Shown here: piece by piece, positions 33,715 through 45,162 of the stretch
Numbering within the stretch: position 1 is the first letter of the stretch
Layout: each line of letters starts with the position of its first letter
NCBI RefSeq assembly: GCF_042186555.1
Contig: NC_133326.1
Span: forward strand, 588,274,119 to 588,338,118
Reading direction: 5' to 3'
DNA from: Aquarana catesbeiana
Lineage: Eukaryota > Chordata > Amphibia > Anura > Ranidae
Length of the DNA: 64,000 bases
The notes under the pieces: generated by a model
The model's database searches: none
Seen by the model: only the letters and a program-made list of their open reading frames with translations
Told to the model about the DNA's origin: nothing
Made by a program: the position numbers and the translations under genes

Positions 33715-33860
33715 TATTAATGGCATTATCATTATTATTATTTTTTTTACTAGTAATGGCTGTGATCAGCGATTTTTAACAGGACTGCGATATTGCGACG
33801 GGCACATCGGACACTTTTGGCAGTTGCAGATCAAACAGAATCAGCTTCCTTGGCTGTAAA

Positions 33861-34061
33861 GGATAAGAGGGCTTAATTCTGCTTTAAGGCTGTCAGCTGA
33901 TCGGCCTCTACAAAGTCAGCAGTGCCTAAAAATGGAGAGCAACTGAGCATGTGAAGGGGGGGTAGTGTATTACTGGATTTTAAATAGTACAAGCACGTAT
34001 TTCTAATGTGTTAGATAGCGATACATGTAAAAGAGACCAGCCTGAAGTGATCTAGCAGGAC
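33861..34061. other. Unassigned repeat-like sequence
   Basis: Short stretch between TTAA elements with no recognisable ends or coding potential. Confidence 0.4.
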
Positions 34062-34546
34062 TTAAAGTGATTGTAAAGTTTCGTTTTTTTCTCTTAAAAT
34101 AACAAATATTTTATACTTACCTTCCCTGTATAATGGTTTTGCACAGAGCTGCCCAGGTCCTCCTCTTCTCGTGTCCCTCTTCAGATCTCCTGGCCGCTCC
34201 CTCCTGCCGAGTGCCCCCACAGGAAGCAGCTTGCTATGGGGCACTGGAGCTGAGTCACAGCTCCCTGTGCCCATTCAGGCACGGAGCCCTGGTTCAGCAC
34301 CCCCCCTCTCCTGATTGGCTAACTGACTTTGATTGACAGCAGCCGGAGTCAATAGCGCCACTGCTGTGTCTCAGCCAATCAAGAGGAGAGTCCCGGACGT
34401 CTGAGGAACTTGTGGACATCGCTGGACAGAAATGGGGCTCAGGTAAGCATTAGGGGTGCTGGAGGGGGGCTGCTGCACACAGAAGGTTTCTGATCCTAAT
34501 GCATAGAATGCATTAAGATCAAAAACCTTCTGACTTTACAATGACT

Positions 34547-37500
34547 CAATGGCGTCACTATGGGGGGGGGCGTGCGATCCGCACCTGGGTGACACCCGCC
34601 AGAGGGGTGACACCCGCCAGAGGGGTGACACCAGGGCTTTTTTCAGCTGGAACATGGCGGAAGAGAGTTCCGCCATTGCGGCGCAGCCCTGTGCTTTCTG
34701 CTCAGTACTGTCACTTCTAAACACAGAAGCCAGGCTTCTGTAGTTAGAAGTGACACAGCGCTCCTGTCCGGCTGTATTCTAGGCACCCGTCCACGCTCCT
34801 GCAGCATCGCTCGCCGCTGCCTGTCATACCAGAGCCGGGGAGGGGAAGCTTTTGCTAGGTGGCTCCTCCTTGGCTCTGACGTGTCTTAAAGGTCATGAGA
34901 AGAGCCTGGGAGGATGGGCATCTCTCTCACTGGATTGAGCCACGCTGTATCTGAGGTCTGTGTTCACAGGGGAGAGTTTAATATGTGCTAATTGTACAGG
35001 AAGTGGGATGGGTGTCTGTGCTAGGAGGGGAAAGACAGTCCTGTCCAGGATGGCGATTTGGTGGTGGAACTCTGCACCCTGTACCTACCTGCACCCTGTA
35101 CTTACTTGCACTCTGCTCCCTGTACCTACCTGCACCCTGTACCTACCTGCACCCACCTGAACTATGCACTCTGCACCCACCCAAACTCTGCACCCTGCAC
35201 CCACCTGCACTCTGCACCCTGCACCCACCTGCACTCTGCACCCACCTGCACTCTGCACCCACCTGAACTCTGCATCCTGCACCCTTCTGAACTCTGCACC
35301 CTGCACTCTGCACCCACCTGCACTCTGCACCCTGCACCCACCTGAACTCTGCACCCTGCACCCACCTGCACTCTGCACCCTGCACCCACCTGCACTCTGC
35401 ACCCTGCACCCATCTGCACTCTGCACCAACCTGAACTCTGCACCCACCTGAGCTCTGCATCCTGCACCCTCCTGAACTCTGCACCCTGCACCCACCTGAA
35501 CTCTGCACCCTGCACCCACCTGCACTCTACACCTTGCACCCACCTGCACTCTACGCCCTGCACCCACCTGAACTCTGCACCCACCTGAACTCTGCACCCT
35601 GCGCCAACCTGAACTCTGCACCCTGCACCCTCCTGCACTCTGCACCCTGCACCCACCTGAACTCTGCACCCACCTGAACCCTGCACCCACCTGAACCCTG
35701 CACCCTCCTGAACTCTGCACCCTCCTGAACTCTGCACCCAGCTGAACTCTGCACCCTATACCCACCCGAAGTCTGCACCCACCTAAAATCTGCACTCTGC
35801 ACCCTTCACCCACCTGAACTCTACACCCTGCACCCATCTGCACTCTGCACCCACCTGAACTCTGCACCCACCTGAACTCTGCATCTTGCCCCCTCCTGAA
35901 CTCTGCACCCACCTGAAATCTGCACCCACCTGAAATCTGCACCCACCTGAACTCTGCACCCTGCACTCTGCACCCTGCACCCACCTGAACTCTGCACCCT
36001 GCACCCACCTGCACTCTATACCCTGCACCCACCTGCACTCTGCACCCTCCTGAACTCTGCACCCACCTGCACTCTGCACCCTGCACCCTCCTGAACTCTG
36101 CACCTACCTGAATTCTGAATCCTGCACCCTCCTGAACTCTGCACCCACCTGAATTCTGCACCCACCTGAACTCTGAACCCTGCACCCACCTGCATTCTGC
36201 ACCCACCTGCACTTTGCACCCACCTGAACTCTGCACCCTGCACCAACCTGAACTCTGCACCCTGCACCCTCCTGAACTCTGCACCCACCTGCACTCTGCA
36301 CCCACCTGAACCCTGCACCCACCTGAACCCTGCACCCACCTGAACTCTGCACCCTCCTAAACTCTGCACCCAGCTGAAACTCTGCACCCTGTACCCACCT
36401 GAAGTCTGCACCCACCTAAAGTCTGCACTCTGCACCCTTCACCCACCTAAACTCTGCACCCGCCTGAACTCTGCACTCACCTGAACTCTGCACTTTGCAC
36501 CCACCTGCACTCTGCACCCTGCACCCACCTGCACTCTGTACCCACCTGCACTCTGCACCCACCTGAACTCTGCATCCTGCACCCTTCTGAACTCTGCACC
36601 CTGCACCCACCTGCACTCTGCACCCTGCACCCACCTGAACTCTGCACCCTGCACCCACCTGCACTCTGCACCCTGCACCCATCTGCACTCTGCACCAACC
36701 TGAACTCTGCACCCACCTGAGCTCTGCATCCTGCACCCTCCTGAACTCTGCACCCTGCACCCACCTGCACTCTGCACCCTGCACTCACCTGCACTCTACA
36801 CCTTGCACCCACCTGCACTCTATGCCCTGCACCCACCTGAACTCTGCACCCACCTGAACTCTGCACCCTGCGCCAACCTGAACTCTGCACCCTGCACCCT
36901 CCTGCACTCTGCACCCACCTGCACTCTGCACCCACCTGAACTCTGCACCCTCCTGAACTCTGCACCCTCCTGAACTCTGCACCCAGCTGAAACTCTGCAC
37001 CCTGTACCCACCTGAAGTCTGCACCCACCTAAAGTCTGCACTCTGCACCCTTCACCCACCTAAACTCTGCACCCGCCTGAACTCTGCACTCACCTGAACT
37101 CTGCACTTTGCACCCACCTGCACTCTGCACCCTGCACCCACCTGCACTCTGTACCCACCTGCACTCTGCACCCACCTGAACTCTGCATCCTGCACCCTTC
37201 TGAACTCTGCACCCTGCACTCTGCACCCACCTGCACTCTGCACCCTGCACCCGCCTGAACTCTGCACCCTGCACCCACCTGCACTCTGCACCCTGCACCC
37301 TCCTGCACTCTGCACCCTGCACCCACCTGCACTCTGCACCCACCTGAACCCTGCACCCACCTGAACTCTGCACCCTCCTGAACTCTGCACCCTCCTGAAC
37401 TCTGCACCCAGCTGAACTCTGCACCCTATACCCACCTGAAGTCTGCACCCACCTAAAATCTGCACTCTGCACCCTTCACCCACCTGAACTCTACACCCTG

Positions 37501-38518
37501 CACCCATCTGCACTCTGCACCCACCTGAACTCTGCACCCACCTGAACTCTGCACCCACCTGAACTCTGCACCCACCTGAACTCTGCATCTTGCCCCCTCC
37601 TGAACTCTGCACCCACCTGAAATCTGCACCCACCTGAACTCTGCACCCTGCACTCTGCACCCTGCACCCACCTGCACTCTATACCCTGCACCCACCTGCA
37701 CTCTGCACCCTCCTGAACTCTGCACCCACCTGCACTCTGCACCCTCCTGAACTCTGCACCTACCTGAACTCTGCATCCTGCACCCTCCTGAACTCTGCAC
37801 CCACCTGAATTCTGCACCCACCTGAACTCTGAACCCTGCACCCACCTGCATTCTGCACCCACCTGCACTCTGCACCCACCTGAACTCTGCACCCTGCACC
37901 AACCTGAACTCTGCACCCTGCACCCTCCTGAACTCTGCACCCACCTGCACTCTGCACCCACCTGAACCCTGCACCCACCTGAACCCTGCACCCACCTGAA
38001 CTCTGCACCCTCCTAAACTCTGCACCCAGCTGAAACTCTGCACCCTGTACCCACCTGAAGTCTGCACCCACCTAAAGTCTGCACTCTGCACCCTTCACCC
38101 ACCTAAACTCTGCACCCACCTGAACTCTGCACTCACCTGAACTCTGCACTTTGCACCCACCTGAACTCTGCACCCTGCACCCACCTGAACTCTGCACTCT
38201 GTATATAGCACCCTCATGGTATTTAATGACCCTTAAGGACCCTCCCACACTCAGTTGCTGTGGCACGCTCACCCCCCCCCCACCCCCCTACTTGGGGAAA
38301 GGTGTGGAGCGTGGTTGAGTTCCTGCACCTTTTCTCTGAAAAGAATGCCCTGGGTGACACTACCACCTGCCTGCAGCAGGCTGGGGGGGGGGGTTAGGGG
38401 TAGTGTGAGAGGCATGTGATGCGCTAGCCTGCTCAGTGCCCTACAGCCTGTCCTGCTGGGGGGGGTGACACCATGTTTTACCGCACCAGGTGCCACACCA
38501 ACCCTAGTGACGCCACTG
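34547..38518. mobile_element. hAT-type MITE expanded by a 3.1-kb minisatellite
   Basis: Ends CAATGGCGTCACTATGG and, as the complement of the right end, CAGTGGCGTCACTAGGG, flanked by 8-bp repeats CAATGACT (34539-34546) and CAACCACT (38519-38526), 6 of 8 matching. GGGTGACACC motifs recur near both ends. Without the tandem array (35070-38200) the element is under 0.9 kb. CAGTGGC-type termini with 8-bp duplications indicate hAT. Confidence 0.75.
35070..38200 (+). repeat. Large minisatellite with higher-order structure
   Basis: Over 3.1 kb of two interleaved units: about 17 bp (TGAACTCTGCACCCACC) and about 24 bp with an extra CCTGCAC. A marker variant, GAAGTCTGCACCCACCTAAA (one base varying), recurs at 35768, 36411, 37014, 37438 and 38057. 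This gives higher-order steps of about 643, 603, 424 and 619 bp. Long frames on the minus strand (up to 416 codons of CRVQVGAEFRW type) and plus strand (ALCTLHPP) are by-products of the period and lack any gene signals. Confidence 0.92.
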
Positions 38519-39002
38519 CAACCACTTTAAAGCGTTTGTTACCCCAACACTTCATATTCCTGATACGTGCCTGCTGTGCCATGTACTTGTATGGGGGAGT
38601 CTCCTGTTCGCTTTGTATTGATTCCTTGGTGTAAAATCTCTGGTGTTCCTGTGTTCCTGCTAGTCCCCTTGCTTTCCTAATAAAAACTTACCACACTAAG
38701 GTCAGTGGTCAGTTCTCTAGCTATGTTGGGAACTCAGTGTGCTCTCCTCCAATAAACAGACCTGTCCTGACACCCCCCCGCTGCACAGCCATTCATCGGG
38801 AAGCTCAGTGTTCTGCTGCTTCTCCTCCTCCCAGCTCTTATGCAGCTGAGAACAGAGGGAATGCGATCACTTATAAAAAAAGGGAAAAAGGGTTTTTTTT
38901 ATATCTATATACAAATGTTTTGCCTTTTATTTAAATATTGAATGGGTTGTTTTACAAAGTGATTGTTTACAATCACTTTAATTTTTAGACTAAAGTTCCA
39001 CT

Positions 39003-39565
39003 TTAAAGAGTAACTCCACTTTTGTTGAGAAAAAAACATTCCCCTCTGGGTGGATCGATATAAATTGCAAGGATTTTATCAAACTTTGTTGCAGACTCCT
39101 GCCTTTTGTTATTCTGAAGAAATTCCTGTGTGCCTGTCTGTGTTCATGTGGTAAGTGAATCTAATGGGAGTGGTTTCATAATTAACAATCAGCTGCTGCA
39201 CCTGCAGGCCTCTAATGAGGAAAGTTGCAGGGTCTGCATCCCTTTAGACGTGATTTCCTATTGAGGGTATGTCACCAAAAAATGACATTTTTGTTGCAGG
39301 GGATGTCTGAAATCTGACTTGTATCTTAGTGCAGACTTCTGGGAAAATCAGTGAGCCAATCACACAAGCAGGAAATTTGGTTTCTGGGGGGGGGGTGTTC
39401 TGTGTACAGAACACCTCCAGGTAGCCATATTGCATTGCATTTTACAGAAAATGACAGAGCTGCAGTTTAACATTCAATTACAATATAGCTCGAGTCACAA
39501 TTGTATATGCTATATTCTTTTTTTATTTTCTATTTTTTTCCCACGAAAATGGAGTTATCCCTTAA
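39003..39565. mobile_element. TTAA-flanked MITE, family F
   Basis: TTAA at 39003-39006 and 39562-39565. The ends are TTAAAGAGTAACTCCACTTT and, as the complement of the right end, TTAAGGGATAACTCCATTTT. It lies 21 bp beyond the family E element. No coding capacity. Confidence 0.75.
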
Positions 39566-40049
39566 ATTCACCATTATTGCAACATTGAGTCTCAAGCATA
39601 AGAACTCTTATACTACTCACATCTACCACCCATATCCTTGCATTTGTGATATACCCTAGTATTGGGATGCCTGCCTTTACACACACATGAACTTTAATGG
39701 CATTCCAGTCTTAGTCCGTAGGGTTCAATATTGAGTTGGCCCACCCTTTGCAGCTATAACAGCTTCAACTCTTCTGGGAAGGCTAACCACAAGGTTTAGG
39801 AGTATGTCTATGGCAATGTTTGACCATTCTTCTAGAAGCACATTTGTGAGGTTAGGCACTGATGTGGACGAGAAGGCCTGAGTCACAGTCTCTGCTATAA
39901 TTCATCCCAAAGGTGTTCTATTGGGTTGAGATCAGGACTCTGTGCAGGCCAGTCAAGTTCCTCCACCCCAAACTCATTCATCCATGTCTTTATGGACCTT
40001 GCTTTGTGCACTGGTCCCTTCCTGTTCCAACATGACTGCCCACCAGTGC

Positions 40050-40330
40050 ACAAAGCAAGGTCCATAAAGACATGGATGAGTGAGTGTGGGGTGGAGGAAC
40101 TTGACTGACCTGCACAGAGTCCTGATCTCAACCCGATAGAACACCTTTGACATGAATTATAGCAGAGACTGCAAGCCAGGCCTACTCGTCCACATCCGTG
40201 CCTTTCCTCACAATTGTGCGTCTGGAAGAATGGTCAAACATTCCCACAGACACACTCCTAAACCTTGTGGGCAGCCTTCCCAGAAGAGTTGAAGCTGTTA
40301 TAGCTGCAAAGGGTGGGCAACCCTACAGAC
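40050..40330 (+). pseudogene. Tc1-like transposase C-terminal fragment
   Basis: Reads KARSIKTWMSECGVEELD, a stop, then PAQSPDLNPIEHL with the DDE glutamate. After frame breaks it reads RLEEWSNIPTDTLLNLVGSL and PRRVEAVIAAKGGQ, the usual transposase C-terminus of this Tc1 lineage. The mirror-image copy on the minus strand at 39735-40031 also encodes SIKTWMNEFGVEELDWPAQS. The N-terminal DNA-binding domain and first two catalytic residues are absent. Confidence 0.8.
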
Positions 40331-40333
40331 TAA

Positions 40334-40734
40334 TGCCCCATACACATGATCGGACTTTCCGCCAACAAAACCGTGGATTTTTGTTTTGCATACACATGGT
40401 CACACAAATGTTGGCCAACAATTACGAATGTGGGAACGCGGTGACGTACAGGACGTACGAGGAGCCGAGAAAAAGGGAAGTTCAATAGCCAGTGCGGCTC
40501 CTTCTGCTTGATTCCGAGCATGCGTGAACTTTTGTGCGTCGGACTTGTGTACACACGATCGGAAAGTTCGACAACAAAGTTTTGTTGGAGGAAAATTTGA
40601 GAACCTGCTAGCCAACATTTGTTGGCGGAAAGTCCGACAACAAATGTTCGATGGAGCATACACACGGTCGGACTTTCAGCCAACAAGCTCACATCCAACA
40701 TTTGTTGTCGGAAAATCCGATCGTGTGAAGGGAC
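40334..40734. mobile_element. Harbinger-like MITE (TGCCGCGTACACAC family), full length
   Basis: Ends TGCCCCATACACATGATCGG and, as the complement of the right end, TGTCCCTTCACACGATCGG, with TAA (40331-40333) on the left and TTA (40735-40737) on the right. Repeated TTTGTTGGCGGAAAGTCCGA-type motifs fill the right half. Homologous to 9952-10328, which lacks the right end. Confidence 0.75.
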
Positions 40735-40797
40735 ATTAGACCGGGATGCCATTAAAGTTCATGTGTGTGTAAAGGCAGGTGTCCCAATACTTATAAG

Positions 40798-42008
40798 TTG
40801 AGGCTTGAAAATAAAAGGAAGGCCGTAATGGTTGCTACAAAGAACACAGACGTCTCTTTTCCTAGACATTTTTAATCAGAAGGCTTATCTTTTTTAGCAG
40901 TTTTTTTCGATAATGTGGACTCATAATTTCTTAGAGGTGACTTGGGTTTATTCAGTTACGACAAACAAAAATCTGCTCTTATTCATAACGGCCATTTCAT
41001 ATTCTTCTTTCAATCACCCCCTTTTAAAAAAATCAATATGTAATTGGTTGCTATCAGTTACTACACTTCAGTTTTGCCTTTTGCACTGGCGTTTTGAATA
41101 AGCCTGGCAGTCTGTCACAAAGCTGCGCACTTCAACTCAATTACTCTCCGCACAGCACAGAATAAATTGGTGTACAGTTCACAAGTCTTTTCTGCCACTG
41201 TTGGCACTTAGCTATAATCATGCTAATCACTGACCTAATACTCTGCGGTTTTATGTAAATGAAAAAGAGACCAACCTGCATGAGACGCAGCCGCCAGCTG
41301 CTTTTGCTCTGTGATCAGTAGGTATATGTACTGCAACTTTTTAACATACTTGTTTAAGCATTTAAAACCCATGGTGTGGACAGCCCTTAAAAAGCACTTG
41401 CGGCCAGCAGCATTAAGCATGATTATGCCATAGAAATCCTGGTGTTTTAAAACTCTGTATTCATGTGCATGTGCTTAGACGTCCTGATAGAGGAGCAGTG
41501 CTCCCTGTCTTTTTCATTAAGGCACAATGACTCTCCTTTGATGTGAAATCCGTGAGCTGCGGGGCTCCATCTTCTGCATTCTGTGTTCATATATAGTAAT
41601 AAAGGCAAGGCAAAATAATGGCAGTTAACAATGGAACAGCAGAGCAGCCAGGAATATTACTTCAATTACACTGCCAGCACACAGAATGCTATTGTTTGCT
41701 GAAAGATTAACTAGGAGAATGGTGTATAAGGCAGGAGGGATGCAGCTGAGCTTTACTTCCTTCATCTCTGTCTTCCTGGCAGGGTCCAAAAACATAGCAT
41801 ATACAAGGCTCACATTACCTATGGCTTGCTGCTTGTTGTTGAACTTCATTACAGTTGTCATAATGCTTCATATTTTACATCCCTTTCCAAATAAAATAAG
41901 GAGCTCAAGAGCTGGGACCATGGCACAACTGCAGGGGAGGGTCACAGTGCCACTAAAAAAGGACAATGTTCAATTACTGGCTCTATCCAAACACATTTCC
42001 CACCCTTG
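40798..42008. other. No recognisable gene; probably unique DNA
   Basis: No known repeat, domain or RNA gene. The frame at 41686-42009 has no conserved pattern or splice-signal context that I could support. This may be one of the few non-repetitive stretches of the window. Confidence 0.45.
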
Positions 42009-42016
42009 ATAGTAAC

Positions 42017-42388
42017 ATAGCTCCCAACTGTCCCTGATTTCTAGGGACTGTCCCTGATTTGGAGTAATGTCCCTCTGTCCCTCTTCCCCCCTCATTTGTC
42101 CCTTATTTTGGTCTGATATAATTGTGAATAAAATGCACTTTTTATCTTTCAAAAAGTGTTTCCCAGTGCTAAACCTTTCATCCAAATTCGAAATTGCTGC
42201 ATTTATAAATTTTAAAAGCCAATATAAAGGAATAGTAGTGGTAAAAAAGACCTTGGTTAATTAATTAGCCCTTTTTTTTTTTTTTGGTTAATTCTCCTTT
42301 AAGGGGGTGTGGCAGGAGGCATGTCCTATGCCTACATACATTTGCTAGTAGGTGTCCCCCATTCCCATCTCTAAATGTTGGGAGGTAT
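42017..42388. mobile_element. hAT-like MITE (ATAGCTCCCAAC ends)
   Basis: Ends ATAGCTCCCAACTGTCCC and, as the complement of the right end, ATACCTCCCAACATTTAG. Flanked by ATAGTAAC (42009-42016) and GCAGTAAC (42389-42396), 6 of 8 matching. GGGACTGTCCCTGATTT is duplicated near the left end. No coding capacity. Confidence 0.6.
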
Positions 42389-42396
42389 GCAGTAAC

Positions 42397-44400
42397 CACA
42401 TGCCTTGTATTTAAGTGCTGGCAGCTAACAAGAGAATGGAGCTACCATGAAAGCAACTCTGATGTAAAATAAATATGTATAATAATGTCCTTACGAAGCA
42501 GATAGTTAATGATCACCTCTCATGCCCAAAGCTGACACTCAAAGAATCTTAATAATCTGACACTTCTGTAAGTGTCAGATTGCTTCCCCCTTGCTGTACT
42601 CTGTGGGTCCTCCTGCCAATTCCTATATCACTGGAGTACACAGTAGTGATATAGGGGACAATGGGTTGGACCAATGGGTGCAATGAGAGACCAGGAATTC
42701 AGGAACAGAAGAGTACAAGAAAGGTTACTCTTTTGTAGCACTTTTAGCCACCACAAAATGACCATGGTAAGTAGCTATAGATTGCAGCATGGGCGTGGCA
42801 TACTGTAAAGTCCTTTAGAAGCTGGTGGGTTAGGTGGCAGAGTTTCCAACCCCTAAAGTGTGGGATAAGCATTCTCTTTGAGCTGTTGAGGCAAGGTGGC
42901 AAGATGTAGTCAGTAATCATCCTTTGTGAGCTCTCGCTTAGGGTGGAAGCATAAAGACTTCTTCTGCAATATAAGATAATGCAGATTGCATCCCTCCTTC
43001 AGAGACATGCCAAAACATTCTCTAGCCTACTGCAAGTGCAAAGGTCTCTCCTCCCACATTTTCTCTGTGTTTCTAAGGAACGTCAGGGATCTGTTAACCA
43101 AGCGTGTGCCATCATCTGTGATATCTAACTGTTGTTACCTTATTTTACCCATCAGTAAAGACTGTTCACCGTTTGTCTGGTACAATATTTTTTATTGAAA
43201 CAAATAGACAGGTACCACAGTTTTTAAGATGTCTGGTGTGGGCTCTGCTTGCTCTCTTCTAATAGGGGACCACTCTTGGACTTGGGCTTGTGCTCATAGA
43301 AAGGGTTGGGTTTTATGCAGGTGAGCAGAGTGGGCTGGATAGAGGTCCTGGGTTCTGGTAGGGCAAGGCTGGATTGTCCACAGGGGGAGAGGTCTGTTGG
43401 TTTTATGCCCAGTAACCACATGGACCCTGGTGGGCCCCATGCTAGAGAACTGCAGGAGCTTCATGGATTGTTCAAGGCAACAGGGAAAGGGTTAAGGCAC
43501 ACTGCAAATAGTCCCATTAGAACCAATCATGTTTCTGCTCAGCTTCTGGTCTATAAGGCACAGGCACTATAATATATAAATGTTCGTTGTTAAAGTGTAT
43601 TTAAACCCTAACAAAGAAATTCTTCTATTTGCTTCTGTTTGGTATGCTAAATATATCATTGAAAGTTTTTGTTATATCTGTTTAATAAGTATGAAAAATA
43701 CTCGCTTTGAGATGATAAATTCTATACTCTCTGCCTGTTCTGGTGAGAATAGAGGGAAGGAAGGGGGGAGAAGACGAGGGAGAGATGAGGACAGGTGTTC
43801 TTTGTTATATATCAGAAATGAAGCAGGCATGGCTGAGAGCATGATGTTTTGGTTTTCAGTGCTGAAAATGTCATGTCAAAGAGAAGGGTACGAGCACACT
43901 GTATTTCTGGTACATCAACAGTTTTTTCTGTCTTTACTTGCACTGTGTTTAAAAGGATAAAACATTGGGAAATATGCATGTATTACAGAGATGTTAAAAA
44001 TATGTTGTAAAGTAAGAATGCTTTCAAAAATATATACGGTATTTTGTTTATTTTTAATAATTTACAAAATACAAAGTGAGCGAAAAATCTACATCAAATT
44101 AGTATTCGCACCTTTGTGCACTCTTCAGTTACTAACCGCCCCCCCCCGAGGCCGCCATGGTCACGCTTGACCTCATGTTTTCTTTTTTTTTTCTGACCTG
44201 GCGTACATTGATGACTTTTCAAGTTTTGTTTCCCTGGCCAGCTGCTGCCCCCATGGCCGTGGCAGACAGGCGTTTGTTTATTCTGCCATGCTGGTCCAGT
44301 GTAGGCAAAGTTTTTTGTGTTATGTGCAATAGTTTACCTATATTTTACTTACCTCGTAAATTAACTGTGTTCATTGGTTATTAAGCTCTCATGGTCATTT
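42397..44400. other. No supportable gene
   Basis: TTAAAGTGTATTTAAACCC at 43589 resembles a TTAA MITE end, but its partner was not found. A C-homopolymer lies at 44140-44147. The frame at 43580-43960 is within this repeat-like stretch and has no domain. Otherwise nothing is recognisable. Confidence 0.4.
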
Positions 44401-44410
44401 ACTACCCTCC

Positions 44411-45129
44411 TTGGCTCTCTGTACAACCAGCACTAGCAGGCCGTTGACCTCTGCAGTTTGCTTGCACAGACCCACCGTGCTTACATATGAAATGCTTTCT
44501 TTGTACTGCATCCTGTTCTGCACTGTATTTGACGTCTCTGTCCTTGTGGAGACTCATGTTACAGGACAAATGCAAATGACACTCAAAAAACCCTGGGTCG
44601 GTTGGCTCTACCACGCCCCCTACACCTCTAATTCCCACAGGGTAGCTATTTTGATTGCTAAAATAGTGCAATTTCAACTCCACTACCTACAGTCGAACCC
44701 AAAGGGTGGATTTCTGTTTCTATATGCCACCGTAGGTGGCTTAGAGGTTCTCCTTTTGGAATTCTATATCCCACCTTATTTCAGTTTGCTGTACTGCAGG
44801 AAGGAGTAGCCTTCATCGCCAAACATTCCAAAGTGCCCGCTATATGGCTGGGTGATTTTAACATGACGATTGACCCCAGCCTTGATAGACTTAGCTCTTC
44901 TTCCCTGATGCCATCCCTGCCCTCACTCACCAGATTTGGGAAGTTCCTTTCAGAGTTTGCCATGATAGACACTTGGAGGCACAAGCATCCGACAACACTA
45001 GCCTACTCCTGCTTTACTCCCTCACAGTTTGCCATGTCCCGCATTGATCTGCTGTTGATCTCCCCCACCCTGGTGCCCGACCTCCTTGATGTGGGGTTTG
45101 GTGTTAGGGTGTTCTTTGATCACTGCTGA
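44411..45129 (+). pseudogene. Tx1/L1-like endonuclease, frameshifted
   Basis: Two frames together cover an APE-type LINE endonuclease. The first has VLVETHVTGQMQMTLKKPWV, with the catalytic E in an E-T-H block. The second has AIWLGDFNM (G-D-F-N, metal and phosphate contacts) and MSRIDLLLIS (S-R-I-D block), then FFDHC near the usual S-D-H end. The frame changes near 44805. In an intact element this nicks target DNA for reverse transcription. Confidence 0.88.
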
Positions 45130-45162
45130 ACCCATTTTTGTTCACCATCATGTCAGACCTGG

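Larger units (their letters stand above)
31677..33860 (-). mobile_element. Partial TTAA family C copy, split by a Tc1 insertion
   Basis: Starts at the shared TTAA (31673-31676) with GGACCGGAAGATTTTCCCCC. It matches the right part of family C in reverse (GATACAGCACTGCG, CTTTCTTTTGGTGGTATTTG). It is interrupted at 32108 by a Tc1 element and resumes at 33717 with AATGGCATTATCATTATTAT and CTGTGATCAGCGATTTTTA. The distal end is not clear beyond about 33860. Confidence 0.65.
34062..38981. mobile_element. TTAA-flanked MITE, family E, holding a hAT MITE
   Basis: TTAA at 34062-34065 and 38978-38981. The ends are TTAAAGTGATTGTAAAG and, as the complement of the right end, TTAAAGTGATTGTAAAC. Most of its 4.9 kb is an inserted hAT MITE (34547-38518). 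Without that insertion and one TSD it would be about 0.94 kb. No coding capacity. The matching ends make the outer boundary firm. Confidence 0.75.
39650..40797. mobile_element. Palindromic Tc1-derived element with nested Harbinger-like MITE
   Basis: Left and right ends are inverted copies (GGGATGCCTGCCTTTACACA against TGTGTAAAGGCAGGTGTCCC), but the outermost bases are lost. The interior is a large inverted repeat: 39735-40020 is repeated in reverse at 40045-40325. Each arm encodes the same Tc1 transposase C-terminus, on opposite strands. A Harbinger-like MITE sits in the right arm (40334-40734). This is a non-autonomous derivative made by inverted duplication of the transposase end. Confidence 0.75.

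Noticed and set aside
35085..38272. Very long open frames (up to 416 codons, CRVQVGAEFRW-type) on the minus strand and ALCTLHPP-type frames on the plus strand
   Set aside because: They arise because the minisatellite units lack stops in these frames. Several frames overlap on both strands, none has a start context or domain, and the composition is purely repeat-derived.
41686..42009. Possible host exon or small membrane protein
   Set aside because: 107 codons with hydrophobic parts but no recognisable family, and the end overlaps the MITE at 42017. No splice evidence.
43589..43960. Seventh TTAA MITE family (TTAAAGTGTATTTAAACCC)
   Set aside because: Only one end is recognisable. The TTTAAA near 43950 does not give a matching inverted repeat.
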